Shown: piece by piece, positions 1 to 8,731 of the stretch
Numbering within the stretch: the stretch's first letter is position 1
Layout of the letters: the number at the start of each line of letters is the position of its first letter
Assembly (NCBI GenBank): GCA_002281875.1
Contig: NCHN01000007.1
Coordinates: 25,198-89,197 of the forward strand
From: Sphingobacteriia bacterium 24-36-13
GTDB taxonomy: Bacteria > Bacteroidota > Bacteroidia > Chitinophagales > Chitinophagaceae
Direction of reading: 5' to 3'
DNA: 64,000 bases
Position numbers and translations under genes: made by a program
Notes under the pieces: model-generated
The model's database searches: none
The model's input: only the letters and a program-made list of their open reading frames with translations
Told to the model about the DNA's origin: nothing

Positions 1-1
1 T

Positions 2-541
2 ATTATAACAGATACCGCAACATTTGGAGAAGGTTGTTTCTGGTGTACAGAAGCATTCTTTCAACGTTTAAAAGGAGTAAAAGAAGTTTTGAGTGGATAT
101 GGCGGTGGATTCGTTGAAAATCCTACTTATGAACAAGTATGCGATAAAAATACTGGCCATATAGAATTAGCCAGAATTGTTTTTGATCCTAAAGAAATTA
201 GCTACGACGAATTGTTGGAAGTTTTTTGGAAAACCCATGATCCAACCACAATGGATCAACAGGGGAACGATATAGGGCCACAATATCGATCCGCCATTTA
301 TTATCACAATGCCGATCAAAAGCTGAAAGCGGAGAAATATAAAGCAGCATTAGATAAAAGTGGGGCTTGGGCCAAACCCATCGTCACCATTATTGAACCT
401 TTCAAGAATTTTTATCCTGCCGAAAACTATCACCAGAATTATTACAACAATAACCAAAATCAGGGTTATTGTCGTTTTGTCATTGCTCCTAAACTAGAGA
501 AATTTGAAAAAGTGTTTAAAGACAAATTAAAGAAGCAATAA
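2..541 (+). CDS. msrA: Peptide-methionine (S)-S-oxide reductase MsrA, 5' end missing
   Basis: Repairs proteins by reducing the S-epimer of methionine sulfoxide. The reading frame is open from base 2, so the start codon lies upstream of the window. The visible N-terminus carries the family's GCFWC motif at about bases 32-46, whose first Cys is the catalytic nucleophile. It is followed by the conserved GYGGG segment and, near the C-terminus, the PAENYHQNYY substrate-pocket segment and YCRFVI. About 179 residues are visible, so only a short leader is missing. A TTG at base 89 is an internal codon and not a credible start, because it would remove the active site. The next gene follows after 33 bases on the same strand. 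Confidence 0.95.
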   Translation: MITDTATFGEGCFWCTEAFFQRLKGVKEVLSGYGGGFVENPTYEQVCDKNTGHIELARIVFDPKEISYDELLEVFWKTHDPTTMDQQGNDIGPQYRSAIYYHNADQKLKAEKYKAALDKSGAWAKPIVTIIEPFKNFYPAENYHQNYYNNNQNQGYCRFVIAPKLEKFEKVFKDKLKKQ

Positions 542-574
542 ACTTTCTTTTGATGAATATGCTACATTTAGCAA

Positions 575-2275
575 ATGAATAAAAAACCTTTGCTAAAGAT
601 GTGTTTACTGCTTTTCCTGCCATTATCTATTTTGGCACAAAAAGCAAATACCACCCTATTTACCAAAGCTGATACTTTAAGGGGGGCTATAACCCCGGAA
701 AGAGCTTGGTGGAATTTATTGCACTATGATATTCAAGTTCGCCCAAATTTGGTTGAAAAAACTATACAAGGCGCTGTTAGCATACGGTTCAAAGTTTTAG
801 CCAAACCGAAACGCATGCAGATTGATTTACAGCAGCCATTGGTGATTGATAGTATACTTTATATTGGCAAAACTAAGCAGCCTTTAAGCTTTACCAGAGA
901 AGGCAATGTAGCTATGGTGAATATGCCTAATAATTTGATAGTAAATATGGAGGGATTGGTGCAGGTTTATTATCAAGGTGTTCCTAGAGCTGCCATTAGA
1001 GCCCCATGGGATGGAGGGATAAGTTGGACAAAAGATGAATTAGGGAATCCATTTGTAGCTACATCTTGTCAGGGATTGGGGGCAAGTGTATGGTGGCCAT
1101 GTAAAGACCATCAATATGATGAACCCGAAAATGGGGTTACTATTTCTGTTCGTGTACCTGATACTTTAATGAATGTATCTAATGGAAGATTAATTAATAC
1201 AGTTCAGCATGATGATGCAACTAAATCTTGGATATGGCAAGTAAATGAACCTATTAATAATTACAGCGTAAGTATGAATATTGGGAAATATATACATATG
1301 CACGATGAGTATAATGGTGAAGCTGGTAAATTGAGTTTAGATTATTATGTGTTGCCACAAAATAAGCTGGGTGCAGAAAGACAATTTGCGCAAGTAAAAC
1401 CTATGTTGGAATGTTTTGAATATTGGTTTGGAAAATATCCTTTTTATAAAGACGGATTCAAATTAGTAGAAGTGCCTTATTTAGGCATGGAACACCAGAG
1501 TAATGTGGCTTATGGAAATAAATACATGAATGGTTATTTAGGCAGAGATTTGTCTGGAACTGGTTGGGGGTTAAAGTGGGACTTTATTATAGTACATGAA
1601 AGCGGTCATGAGTGGTTTGGAAATAATATTACGTCAAAAGATATTGCCGATATGTGGATTCATGAAGGGTTTACCAACTATTCTGAAACCCTATTTACCC
1701 AATGGTTAAGTGGTAAAGAAGCTGGTTCTGCCTATAATAAAGGAGCAAGAAAAAATATAAAAAACGACAAACCCATACTCGGAATTTATAATGTACACAA
1801 TACCGGTAGTGGTGATATGTATCCTAAAGCTTCTGCAATGTTACACAGTATAAGGATGTCTATGAATAACGATGAAAAATTCAGACAGTTGTTGCGCCAC
1901 CTCAATAAAAAATTCTATCATCAAATTGTTACAACACCAATGATAGAAAAAGAAATCTCATTGTATGCAGGCTATTCGGTTAAAGGAATTTTTGCTCAAT
2001 ACCTTACTACTACCCTAGTTCCTTCCTTTGATTATAAATTATCTGCAGATGGCAGAACGCTTAGTTATAGGTATTCTAATGCAGTCAACAATTTTGAAAT
2101 GCCTTTGCAAGTGAAAACAACCAATGGTGTTTTAGTATTAAAGCCCAAAGTGAAAACTTGGCAAACACTAAGATTAACACCGTCTCAAGCAGCTAATTTG
2201 CAATTGGAAAGATTAGAGAACTATTTTTATATCAACATCAACGGTAGAAAAGAAGTACAGATTAAAATGAATTAG
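575..2275 (+). CDS. Secreted M1-family zinc aminopeptidase
   Basis: Gluzincin aminopeptidase that removes N-terminal residues from peptides, probably in the periplasm. Residues 1-21 form a signal peptide ending near LAQ. A beta-rich N-terminal domain is followed by the exopeptidase segment, here GMEHQ (residues 304-308) instead of the more usual GAMEN. The zinc site is HESGH (H341, H345) with the third ligand E364, the exact HExxH-18-E spacing of clan MA M1 enzymes. At 566 residues it lacks the long C-terminal helical domain of E. coli PepN, like many short M1 enzymes of Bacteroidota. Its TAG stop shares one base with a possible GTG start of the following flippase gene, suggesting co-transcription. 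Substrate preference cannot be read from the sequence. Confidence 0.93.
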   Translation: MNKKPLLKMCLLLFLPLSILAQKANTTLFTKADTLRGAITPERAWWNLLHYDIQVRPNLVEKTIQGAVSIRFKVLAKPKRMQIDLQQPLVIDSILYIGKTKQPLSFTREGNVAMVNMPNNLIVNMEGLVQVYYQGVPRAAIRAPWDGGISWTKDELGNPFVATSCQGLGASVWWPCKDHQYDEPENGVTISVRVPDTLMNVSNGRLINTVQHDDATKSWIWQVNEPINNYSVSMNIGKYIHMHDEYNGEAGKLSLDYYVLPQNKLGAERQFAQVKPMLECFEYWFGKYPFYKDGFKLVEVPYLGMEHQSNVAYGNKYMNGYLGRDLSGTGWGLKWDFIIVHESGHEWFGNNITSKDIADMWIHEGFTNYSETLFTQWLSGKEAGSAYNKGARKNIKNDKPILGIYNVHNTGSGDMYPKASAMLHSIRMSMNNDEKFRQLLRHLNKKFYHQIVTTPMIEKEISLYAGYSVKGIFAQYLTTTLVPSFDYKLSADGRTLSYRYSNAVNNFEMPLQVKTTNGVLVLKPKVKTWQTLRLTPSQAANLQLERLENYFYININGRKEVQIKMN

Positions 2276-2280
2276 TGCGC

Positions 2281-3771
2281 ATGGGAACCATTCGGAAGCA
2301 AACAATTATTTCTAGTTTATTAGTCTATATAGGATTCTTTATAGGCGCCATCAATATGTATATTTATACAAAGGATGGTTCATTTACTTTAGAGCAGTTT
2401 GCACTCACCCGAATATTTTTTGATTTTGCCCAGAATATGTATGCCTTTGGGGCATTAGGCGTAATACCTGTTATCTATAAATTTTATCCTTATTATAAAG
2501 ATAATTTAGAAAAGCATAAAATTGATTTAATGACTTGGGGCATGCTAGCGGCTTTGCTTGGATTCATTTTAGTTTTATTGGCCGGATGGTATTTTAGGCC
2601 AGTATTTGAAGCACAGTTTTATGAAAAGTCTAAGTTGATAGTAGACTATTATTATTTAATGTTTCCCTTTGCCTTAGGGATGTTGTTTTTTTCTGTGTTA
2701 GAAGGATTTTGTTGGGCATTACAAAAAACTGTATTCTCTAATTTTTTAAAGGAGACAGGTTTAAGAATATTCACTAGTGTGTTAATTGCATTGTATTATT
2801 TTAAGTTAATCCCCTTTGAATCATTTATCTTCTTTTTTGCTTTTTTATATTTATTGATTTTTGTAATTCTTGCCACTTATTTGTACTCAACCCAACAACT
2901 GCATTTCCCTACTACAATAAGTAAGGTTACTAAAAAATTTTGGAAGAAAATGTTGGGGATGCAGGTGTTAATTTATAGCGGTACAGTGATAGCTTCTATT
3001 GCAGCAACAATTGATAGTTTTATCATTGCTAAGTTTCAAGGATTGGCCGTTGTGGGAGTTTTTGGATTGGCTCAATATGCAGCCAATTTAATTCAAGTGC
3101 CACAACGTAGTATACAAGCAATTTCTGCAGGTGTACTTTCACGTGCATGGAAAGATAAAGACCTTAATGAGATCAAAAGAATTTACAAACGCTCATGCAT
3201 CAATCTATTAATCATGGCATTGTTCATCTTTGGAAATCTTTGGTTAAATGTTGCAGATGGCATGCGTGTTTTACATATTCAAAAAGAATACGAAGCTGGT
3301 TTAGGCACCATTTTTATTTTAGGAATGGTACGGATTATTGATGCAGGAACTGGCTTAAACGCGATGGTAATCAATACATCCACTTATTGGCGTTTCGATT
3401 TTATTAGTGGCGTAATTCTTTTGGCTTTTAGATTACCGCTTACTTATTATTTAATCATGCACTATGGCATTATTGGATCAGCTTTTGCAGAGTTATTTGC
3501 CTACAGCTTATACAATTTCATTCGCTTTGAATTTTTGCGAAGAAAATTTAAAATGCAACCATTTGATGTAAAAACAATATTGGCGATTGGTGTGTCAATT
3601 GGAGCATTTGGCATTAGTTATTTATTTTTTCAAGACATGCATGGATGGGCTGGTATAATACTAAGAAGTATCTTGTTCTCAGGGTTAATGGTTTTGGCCA
3701 TATTTAAATTAAAGCTAACTCCAGATGCAGGACAGCTATACCACAATTTCATGTTACGGTTCAAAAAATAA
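2281..3771 (+). CDS. MOP-superfamily polysaccharide/lipid flippase (Wzx-like)
   Basis: Integral inner-membrane protein of about 496 residues with roughly 12-14 hydrophobic segments spread evenly along it, typical of polysaccharide-biosynthesis/oligosaccharide flippases that move lipid-linked sugars across the inner membrane. I use the ATG at 2281. A GTG at 2275 is in frame and overlaps the previous stop (TAGTG), so a six-base-longer version is possible. No glycosyltransferase genes are adjacent, so the carried lipid cannot be inferred. Its stop codon ends exactly one base before the stop of the convergent NlpC/P60 gene, leaving no spacer and no separate terminator. Confidence 0.82.
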   Translation: MGTIRKQTIISSLLVYIGFFIGAINMYIYTKDGSFTLEQFALTRIFFDFAQNMYAFGALGVIPVIYKFYPYYKDNLEKHKIDLMTWGMLAALLGFILVLLAGWYFRPVFEAQFYEKSKLIVDYYYLMFPFALGMLFFSVLEGFCWALQKTVFSNFLKETGLRIFTSVLIALYYFKLIPFESFIFFFAFLYLLIFVILATYLYSTQQLHFPTTISKVTKKFWKKMLGMQVLIYSGTVIASIAATIDSFIIAKFQGLAVVGVFGLAQYAANLIQVPQRSIQAISAGVLSRAWKDKDLNEIKRIYKRSCINLLIMALFIFGNLWLNVADGMRVLHIQKEYEAGLGTIFILGMVRIIDAGTGLNAMVINTSTYWRFDFISGVILLAFRLPLTYYLIMHYGIIGSAFAELFAYSLYNFIRFEFLRRKFKMQPFDVKTILAIGVSIGAFGISYLFFQDMHGWAGIILRSILFSGLMVLAIFKLKLTPDAGQLYHNFMLRFKK

Positions 3772-4467
3772 TTAACGCATTCTTCCCCCACCCCTGAATT
3801 TGGGATTCCAATATTTATCGCTTAAGTCGGTAATAGTTACTCCCTGCGAAGTAGACGCGTGAAGGAACTTATTGTTTTGAATATAAATGCCAACATGAGA
3901 GATTCCCCTTCCACCCGTATTAAAAAAAACCAAATCGCCTTCCTGTAATTCATCTATAGCAATGGGTTGCATGCTATTGAATTGTTCTTGGGCTGTACGT
4001 GGTAGTTGGGTATTGTATACCTCTTTCATGATTACTTGCGTAAACGCCGAGCAATCAATACAGTTCATTGTACTTCCTCCAATACAATAACGTGTTCCCC
4101 ACCATTTATCCATTAATTCCAATAATGGAATATTGGTTAATTCCTCAGCGGGCATATCCATCACAATGGCATACTTTATTTGTAACCAATTTGCTTTTTC
4201 CAGTTCGGCCTTTGTTGGGGGATTGCCCCCATTACTGGTTGCTTTCTTTTTGGCAGTTGTAGAAGTACTACTGGTTTTGTGTTTAGTGGTTGTGACTGTT
4301 CCCAGCGTTACTTCAATACCATTAATAAATTCCCTTTTTTCATTGGAATATACTTTTGTTACGGGTTTTTGAGCTGATTGATCCTTGTTTACTATTTTTC
4401 GAACAGTATTACAACTGCTTATTACAAACAACAAGACCAATAAATTAATATATGATTTACTACTCAT
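3772..4467 (-). CDS. NlpC/P60 (C40) cell-wall hydrolase lipoprotein
   Basis: Predicted peptidoglycan endopeptidase, or a related thiol hydrolase, tethered as a lipoprotein. Residues 1-18 form a type II signal peptide with lipobox VISSC (lipidated C19). A Ser/Thr/Lys-rich linker (about residues 55-85) precedes the C-terminal papain-like domain. The catalytic Cys is C139 in the DCSAF motif, the His is H191 in SHVGIY, and H203 in FLHAS is the likely third polar residue. Also present is the usual EGDLVFF strand before the His. The 231-residue length is typical of secreted NlpC/P60 lipoproteins of Bacteroidota. It is divergent from dnaE across a 94-base spacer. Confidence 0.92.
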   Translation of the reverse strand: MSSKSYINLLVLLFVISSCNTVRKIVNKDQSAQKPVTKVYSNEKREFINGIEVTLGTVTTTKHKTSSTSTTAKKKATSNGGNPPTKAELEKANWLQIKYAIVMDMPAEELTNIPLLELMDKWWGTRYCIGGSTMNCIDCSAFTQVIMKEVYNTQLPRTAQEQFNSMQPIAIDELQEGDLVFFNTGGRGISHVGIYIQNNKFLHASTSQGVTITDLSDKYWNPKFRGGGRMR

Positions 4468-4524
4468 ATGGCTTGCAATTTAGCTTCTTTATCCTAATGT
4501 GGAAAATTGTCACTTTGTAATGGT

Positions 4525-4557
4525 TTTGCAATGCCCGAACTTTGAAGACTATTCTTG
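4525..4557 (+). promoter_or_regulatory. Candidate primary-sigma promoter of dnaE
   Basis: TTTG at 4525-4528 is followed after 21 bases by TATTCTTG at 4550-4557, one mismatch from the Bacteroidota -7 element TAnnTTTG. The dnaE ATG begins only four bases further on, so transcription would start at or very near the start codon. The match is by eye and could be chance in AT-rich DNA. Confidence 0.35.
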
Positions 4558-4561
4558 ATTT

Positions 4562-7500
4562 ATGGCGCAGTTTTCTCACTTACATGTTCATACCCAGTAT
4601 TCATTATTAGACGGCGCTGCTCCTATTGATGAGTTGTATAAAAAAGCTGCAGCCAATCATATGCCCGCATTGGCAATTACCGATCATGGCAATATGTTTG
4701 GTGCATTTGATTTTGTAAGTCAGGCTTGGAAGAATACAAAAGTGGTGGGAAAAGATGCCAATGGAAAAGATATTCTAGAACCAGTTGTTAAACCCATTGT
4801 AGGTTGTGAGTTTTACGTTGTAAAAGACCGCCATATTAAAACTTTTACGAAGGAATCTAAAGACAATCGATACCATCAGGTACTATTGGCTAAAAATGCA
4901 ATTGGTTACCAGAATTTAGTTAAGCTCACTTCTCTTGGATACATCGAAGGGATGTATAGCAAATATCCTCGAATTGATAAAGAATTGATTGAACAATACC
5001 ATGAGGGATTAATAGCCACGACTTGTTGTATTGGAGCTTATGTGCCTCAAACGATACTACACCAAAGTGAAGAGAAAGCCGAACAAGAATTCAAATGGTG
5101 GTTAGATTTATTTGGAGATGACTATTATATTGAAATACAAAGACACGATATAAAAGAGCAAGAAGTCATTAATAATACTTTGCTCAAGTTTTCTAAAAAA
5201 TACAATGTGCCTGTTATTGCTACCAATGATAGTCATTATGTAGACCAAGATGATGCCAATGCGCACGATATTTTATTGTGTATTAATACGGGGGAAAAAC
5301 AAAGCACACCTGGGTTTGATGATTTTGTAAATGATGAAGTTCAAATTAAAAACCGTCGTTTTAAATTTCCCAATGATCAATTTTATTTTAAGACACAAGA
5401 AGAAATGGCCAAGCTATTTCATGATATACCTGAGTCTTTAGATAATACCAATCGCATTGTAGACAAAGTAGAAGTATTGAATTTAAAAAAAGATATACTC
5501 CTCCCCGCTTTCCCAATTCCTAAAGAATTTCAAATACATGCGGATGCCAATTTAAATCAATGGGAATTATTGAAGCACTTGACCTATGAAGGTGCTAAAC
5601 AACGATACAATGAAATCACACCAGAAGTACAAGAAAGAATAGACTTTGAATTGTTTACCATCAAAACCATGGGCTTTGCTGGATACTTCTTAATTGTAAG
5701 TGATTTTATTAAAGCGGGTAGAGATATGGGTGTTTTCATTGGCCCAGGTAGAGGCTCTGCTGCTGGATCTGTTGTAGCGTTCTGTATTGGAATTACGAAT
5801 ATTGATCCTATTAAATACAATTTACTATTCGAGCGTTTCTTAAATCCGGATCGTAAAAGCATGCCCGATATAGATACAGACTTTGACGACGAAGGGCGTC
5901 AAAAAGTGATTGACTATGTAGTGCAGAAATATGGAAAGAGCCAGGTTGCGCAAATTGTTACCTATGGCACAATGGCCGCTAAAATGAGTATCAAAGATGT
6001 TGCCCGCGTTTTAGATTTGCCATTAGCGGAGAGCAATATGCTTGCTAAGTTGGTACCAGACAAACCTGGAACCGAATTAGGCCGTGTATTAAAAGCTCCT
6101 CTAACTATTAAAGAAGGGCCTAAATCATTAGAAGAAAAAGAAGGCTATCAGCAAGAGGATATTGATAATGTAAAGAAGTTGAGAGAAATTTATAAGGGAT
6201 CTGATATACGTGCACAAGTACTTAGAGAAGCTGAACGTTTAGAGGGATCGGTACGTAATACGGGCATACACGCTGCTGGTATCATTATAGCCCCTAGAGA
6301 TTTAACCGATTTAATACCCGTAGCAACAGCAAAAGATTCAGACTTGTGGGTGACCCAAATTGAAGGAAGTATTATTGAAGATGCTGGGGTAATTAAGATG
6401 GACTTTCTGGGTTTAAAAACCCTTTCTATTTTAAAGACCGCATTGGAATTAATCAAACTAAATCATGGGGTTGTTATAGATTTAGATTCCATTCCTCTAG
6501 ATGATGAAAAGACTTTTCAATTGTACCAAAGCGGTCAAACTAATGGAACATTCCAGTTTGAAAGTGTGGGTATGCAAAAGTATTTAAGGGAATTAAAGCC
6601 AGACCATTTCAATGACCTTATTGCAATGAACGCATTGTATAGACCAGGCCCTATTGCTTATATTCCCAATTTTATTGCACGAAAACATGGTAGAGAAGCC
6701 ATCAGTTATGATATTGAGGAAACCAAAGAATACCTAAGTGATACCTATGGTATTACGGTGTATCAAGAACAAGTAATGTTGCTAAGCCAGAGCTTAGCAG
6801 GTTTCTCTAAAGGTGATGCCGACGTTTTGCGTAAAGCAATGGGTAAAAAGCAAAAATCGGTACTCGATAAAATGAAAGCACAGTTTATTGGAGGGGCAAC
6901 TGCCAAAGGCCATCCTGCAGATAAGCTGGAGAAAATTTGGACCGATTGGGAGGCATTTGCACAATATGCATTTAATAAGTCTCACTCTACTTGTTATGCT
7001 TTTGTGGCTTATCAAACAGCTTATTTAAAAGCTCATTATCCAGGTGAATACATGTCTGCCGTTTTGAATCACCAAGGCAATATTGAAAAGATTACATTCT
7101 TTATGGAAGAGTGTAAGCGAATGGGAATTAATGTGCTAGGGCCTGATATCAATGAATCACTCAAAGGTTTTGCTGTGAACTCAAAAGGGGAAATCAGGTT
7201 TGGTTTAGGGGGATTGAAGGGCGTGGGTGAAATGGCCATCGAATCCATTATTTCAGAGCGTCAAAAGAACGGACCTTATATAGATATTTTTGATTTTGTA
7301 CAAAGGGTATTACAAAAGTCTGTCAATAAAAAATCATTAGAAAGCTTGGTTTATTCTGGGGCATTTGATTGCTTCCCAGAATTACATCGCGCACAATATT
7401 TTAATACTGTTGATGGAGAAAGAGTTAATGGCTTAGAAAAAATTGTGAACTATGGTCAAGTACAACAAAGTTTAAGTTCGGGCACTACCAATACCCTTTT

Positions 7501-8236
7501 TGGAGATTTACCCGGAGCCATGCATGTTCCCAAACCAAAGATTGCTCCTTGTGAACCTTGGACATTGACTGAGCTGTTGAATTACGAAAAAGAAGTGACA
7601 GGCATGTTTATGAGTGGACATCCATTGGATCATTTCAAATTCGAACTGAAACATTATGAGATCACCAATATTGCCGACTTTAATGAAGTTAGAGACGCTT
7701 TGGTGGAAGGTGCAAGTTTGGGTAAAATGTATCGAGTGGCTGGATTGGTAACAGATGTGCAACATAGAATGACCAAGACTGGAAAAAATTTCGGGTCATT
7801 TGTAATAGAAGATTACAGTGGCAAAACCGAATACATGTTATGGAGCGAAGATTATATTAAATACAAAGACTATTTAGAGAAAGGCCAGAACATTTTGTTG
7901 AATGGATACTTTAGAAACCGCTACAATCAACCCAATCTATTTGAGTTCAAAATCAGTAGCATGTCTTTACTTGAAACAGTAAAGCAACAACTAACCCGAT
8001 CAGTTGAAATTAATATGCATCCTTCTGCTGTAACACCTGCCATGGTGGGTTTTATTGAAAATAATTTAAAAACTTATCCTGGTAAGAGTACGCTAAGGAT
8101 AAATATCATGGAACCCAAAGAAAATTTGAAGATTAGTATGTATACTATAGAGAGAGGTTTCCAGATGAATGAGGAAATGGCGGAATATCTTATGAATAAC
8201 CTTGATATAGATGTAAAAGTCGGTTTGGTTGGATAA
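4562..8236 (+). CDS. dnaE: DNA polymerase III alpha subunit DnaE
   Basis: Replicative DNA polymerase, C-family, 1224 residues, acting at the fork with the sliding clamp. In order: N-terminal PHP domain (about 1-280), polymerase palm with catalytic D436 and D438 in PDIDTDF and D614 in KMDFLGL, fingers and tandem helix-hairpin-helix region, then a C-terminal OB-fold (about 1045-1150) and tail. The PHP domain seems to keep all nine metal-ligand positions known for active PHP exonucleases: H8, H10, D17, H42, E83, H105, C156, D223, H225. This suggests built-in proofreading or pyrophosphatase activity. The ATG at 4562 is well supported because HLHVHT follows directly. It is the first of a plus-strand run (dnaE, trxA, transporter, mqnE) with spacers large enough for separate promoters. 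Confidence 0.97.
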   Translation: MAQFSHLHVHTQYSLLDGAAPIDELYKKAAANHMPALAITDHGNMFGAFDFVSQAWKNTKVVGKDANGKDILEPVVKPIVGCEFYVVKDRHIKTFTKESKDNRYHQVLLAKNAIGYQNLVKLTSLGYIEGMYSKYPRIDKELIEQYHEGLIATTCCIGAYVPQTILHQSEEKAEQEFKWWLDLFGDDYYIEIQRHDIKEQEVINNTLLKFSKKYNVPVIATNDSHYVDQDDANAHDILLCINTGEKQSTPGFDDFVNDEVQIKNRRFKFPNDQFYFKTQEEMAKLFHDIPESLDNTNRIVDKVEVLNLKKDILLPAFPIPKEFQIHADANLNQWELLKHLTYEGAKQRYNEITPEVQERIDFELFTIKTMGFAGYFLIVSDFIKAGRDMGVFIGPGRGSAAGSVVAFCIGITNIDPIKYNLLFERFLNPDRKSMPDIDTDFDDEGRQKVIDYVVQKYGKSQVAQIVTYGTMAAKMSIKDVARVLDLPLAESNMLAKLVPDKPGTELGRVLKAPLTIKEGPKSLEEKEGYQQEDIDNVKKLREIYKGSDIRAQVLREAERLEGSVRNTGIHAAGIIIAPRDLTDLIPVATAKDSDLWVTQIEGSIIEDAGVIKMDFLGLKTLSILKTALELIKLNHGVVIDLDSIPLDDEKTFQLYQSGQTNGTFQFESVGMQKYLRELKPDHFNDLIAMNALYRPGPIAYIPNFIARKHGREAISYDIEETKEYLSDTYGITVYQEQVMLLSQSLAGFSKGDADVLRKAMGKKQKSVLDKMKAQFIGGATAKGHPADKLEKIWTDWEAFAQYAFNKSHSTCYAFVAYQTAYLKAHYPGEYMSAVLNHQGNIEKITFFMEECKRMGINVLGPDINESLKGFAVNSKGEIRFGLGGLKGVGEMAIESIISERQKNGPYIDIFDFVQRVLQKSVNKKSLESLVYSGAFDCFPELHRAQYFNTVDGERVNGLEKIVNYGQVQQSLSSGTTNTLFGDLPGAMHVPKPKIAPCEPWTLTELLNYEKEVTGMFMSGHPLDHFKFELKHYEITNIADFNEVRDALVEGASLGKMYRVAGLVTDVQHRMTKTGKNFGSFVIEDYSGKTEYMLWSEDYIKYKDYLEKGQNILLNGYFRNRYNQPNLFEFKISSMSLLETVKQQLTRSVEINMHPSAVTPAMVGFIENNLKTYPGKSTLRINIMEPKENLKISMYTIERGFQMNEEMAEYLMNNLDIDVKVGLVG

Positions 8237-8332
8237 ATAGGGTGTTATCTGCCCCAATGGCAGAAAAATCGGCCAAAACAAACTAGTCACATAGGTGGAA
8301 AAGTCAAATGAGCAGTTCCTATGCTTTGGTAG

Positions 8333-8340
8333 TAAATTTG
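8333..8340 (+). promoter_or_regulatory. Candidate -7 element of the trxA promoter
   Basis: TAAATTTG is an exact match to the Bacteroidota -7 consensus TAnnTTTG, 28 bases upstream of the trxA ATG. I see no convincing -33 TTTG at the right distance. It lies in the 132-base spacer after dnaE, which shows no other structure to me. Confidence 0.4.
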
Positions 8341-8368
8341 ATTAAAACAAACGTATAAAACAATAAAT

Positions 8369-8686
8369 ATGGCATTAGAATTAACAGACGCGAATTTCCA
8401 AGCAACCGTATTGGATAGCGATAAATTAACCGTAGTAGATTTCTGGGCAGAATGGTGTGGACCATGTAGAGCCATTGGACCAGTTATTGAAGAATTATCT
8501 AAAGAATACGACGGTAAAATAAATGTAGGAAAAGTAAACGTAGATCATAATCCTAATTTGAGTGTGAATTACGGTATCACTTCAATCCCTGCTATCTTAT
8601 TTATCAAAGGTGGTCAGATAGTAGACAAACAAATTGGAGCAGTTCCAAAATCTGTTTTAGACAAAAAAATTCAAGCACACATGTAG
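8369..8686 (+). CDS. trxA: Thioredoxin
   Basis: Cytoplasmic disulfide reductase of 105 residues, the normal length for thioredoxin. The active site WCGPC places the redox cysteines at C30 and C33. The cis-proline loop is in TSIPAILF and the central FWAEWC strand is canonical. No signal peptide or membrane segment is present, so it is the cytosolic form rather than a TlpA/ResA-type protein. It probably supplies electrons to ribonucleotide reductase and to methionine sulfoxide reductases such as the MsrA at the window start. It stands alone between dnaE and the nucleoside transporter, with its own candidate promoter core. Confidence 0.96.
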   Translation: MALELTDANFQATVLDSDKLTVVDFWAEWCGPCRAIGPVIEELSKEYDGKINVGKVNVDHNPNLSVNYGITSIPAILFIKGGQIVDKQIGAVPKSVLDKKIQAHM

Positions 8687-8731
8687 TGATTCCGTATCTT
8701 TCAAACCTAATCTATTACCAACTGATTGTAT

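Noticed and set aside
8256-8275. A second sigma-54-like element before trxA (TGGCAGAAAAATCGGC)
   Set aside because: The -12 dinucleotide is GG and not GC, and an exact TAnnTTTG box lies closer to the gene.
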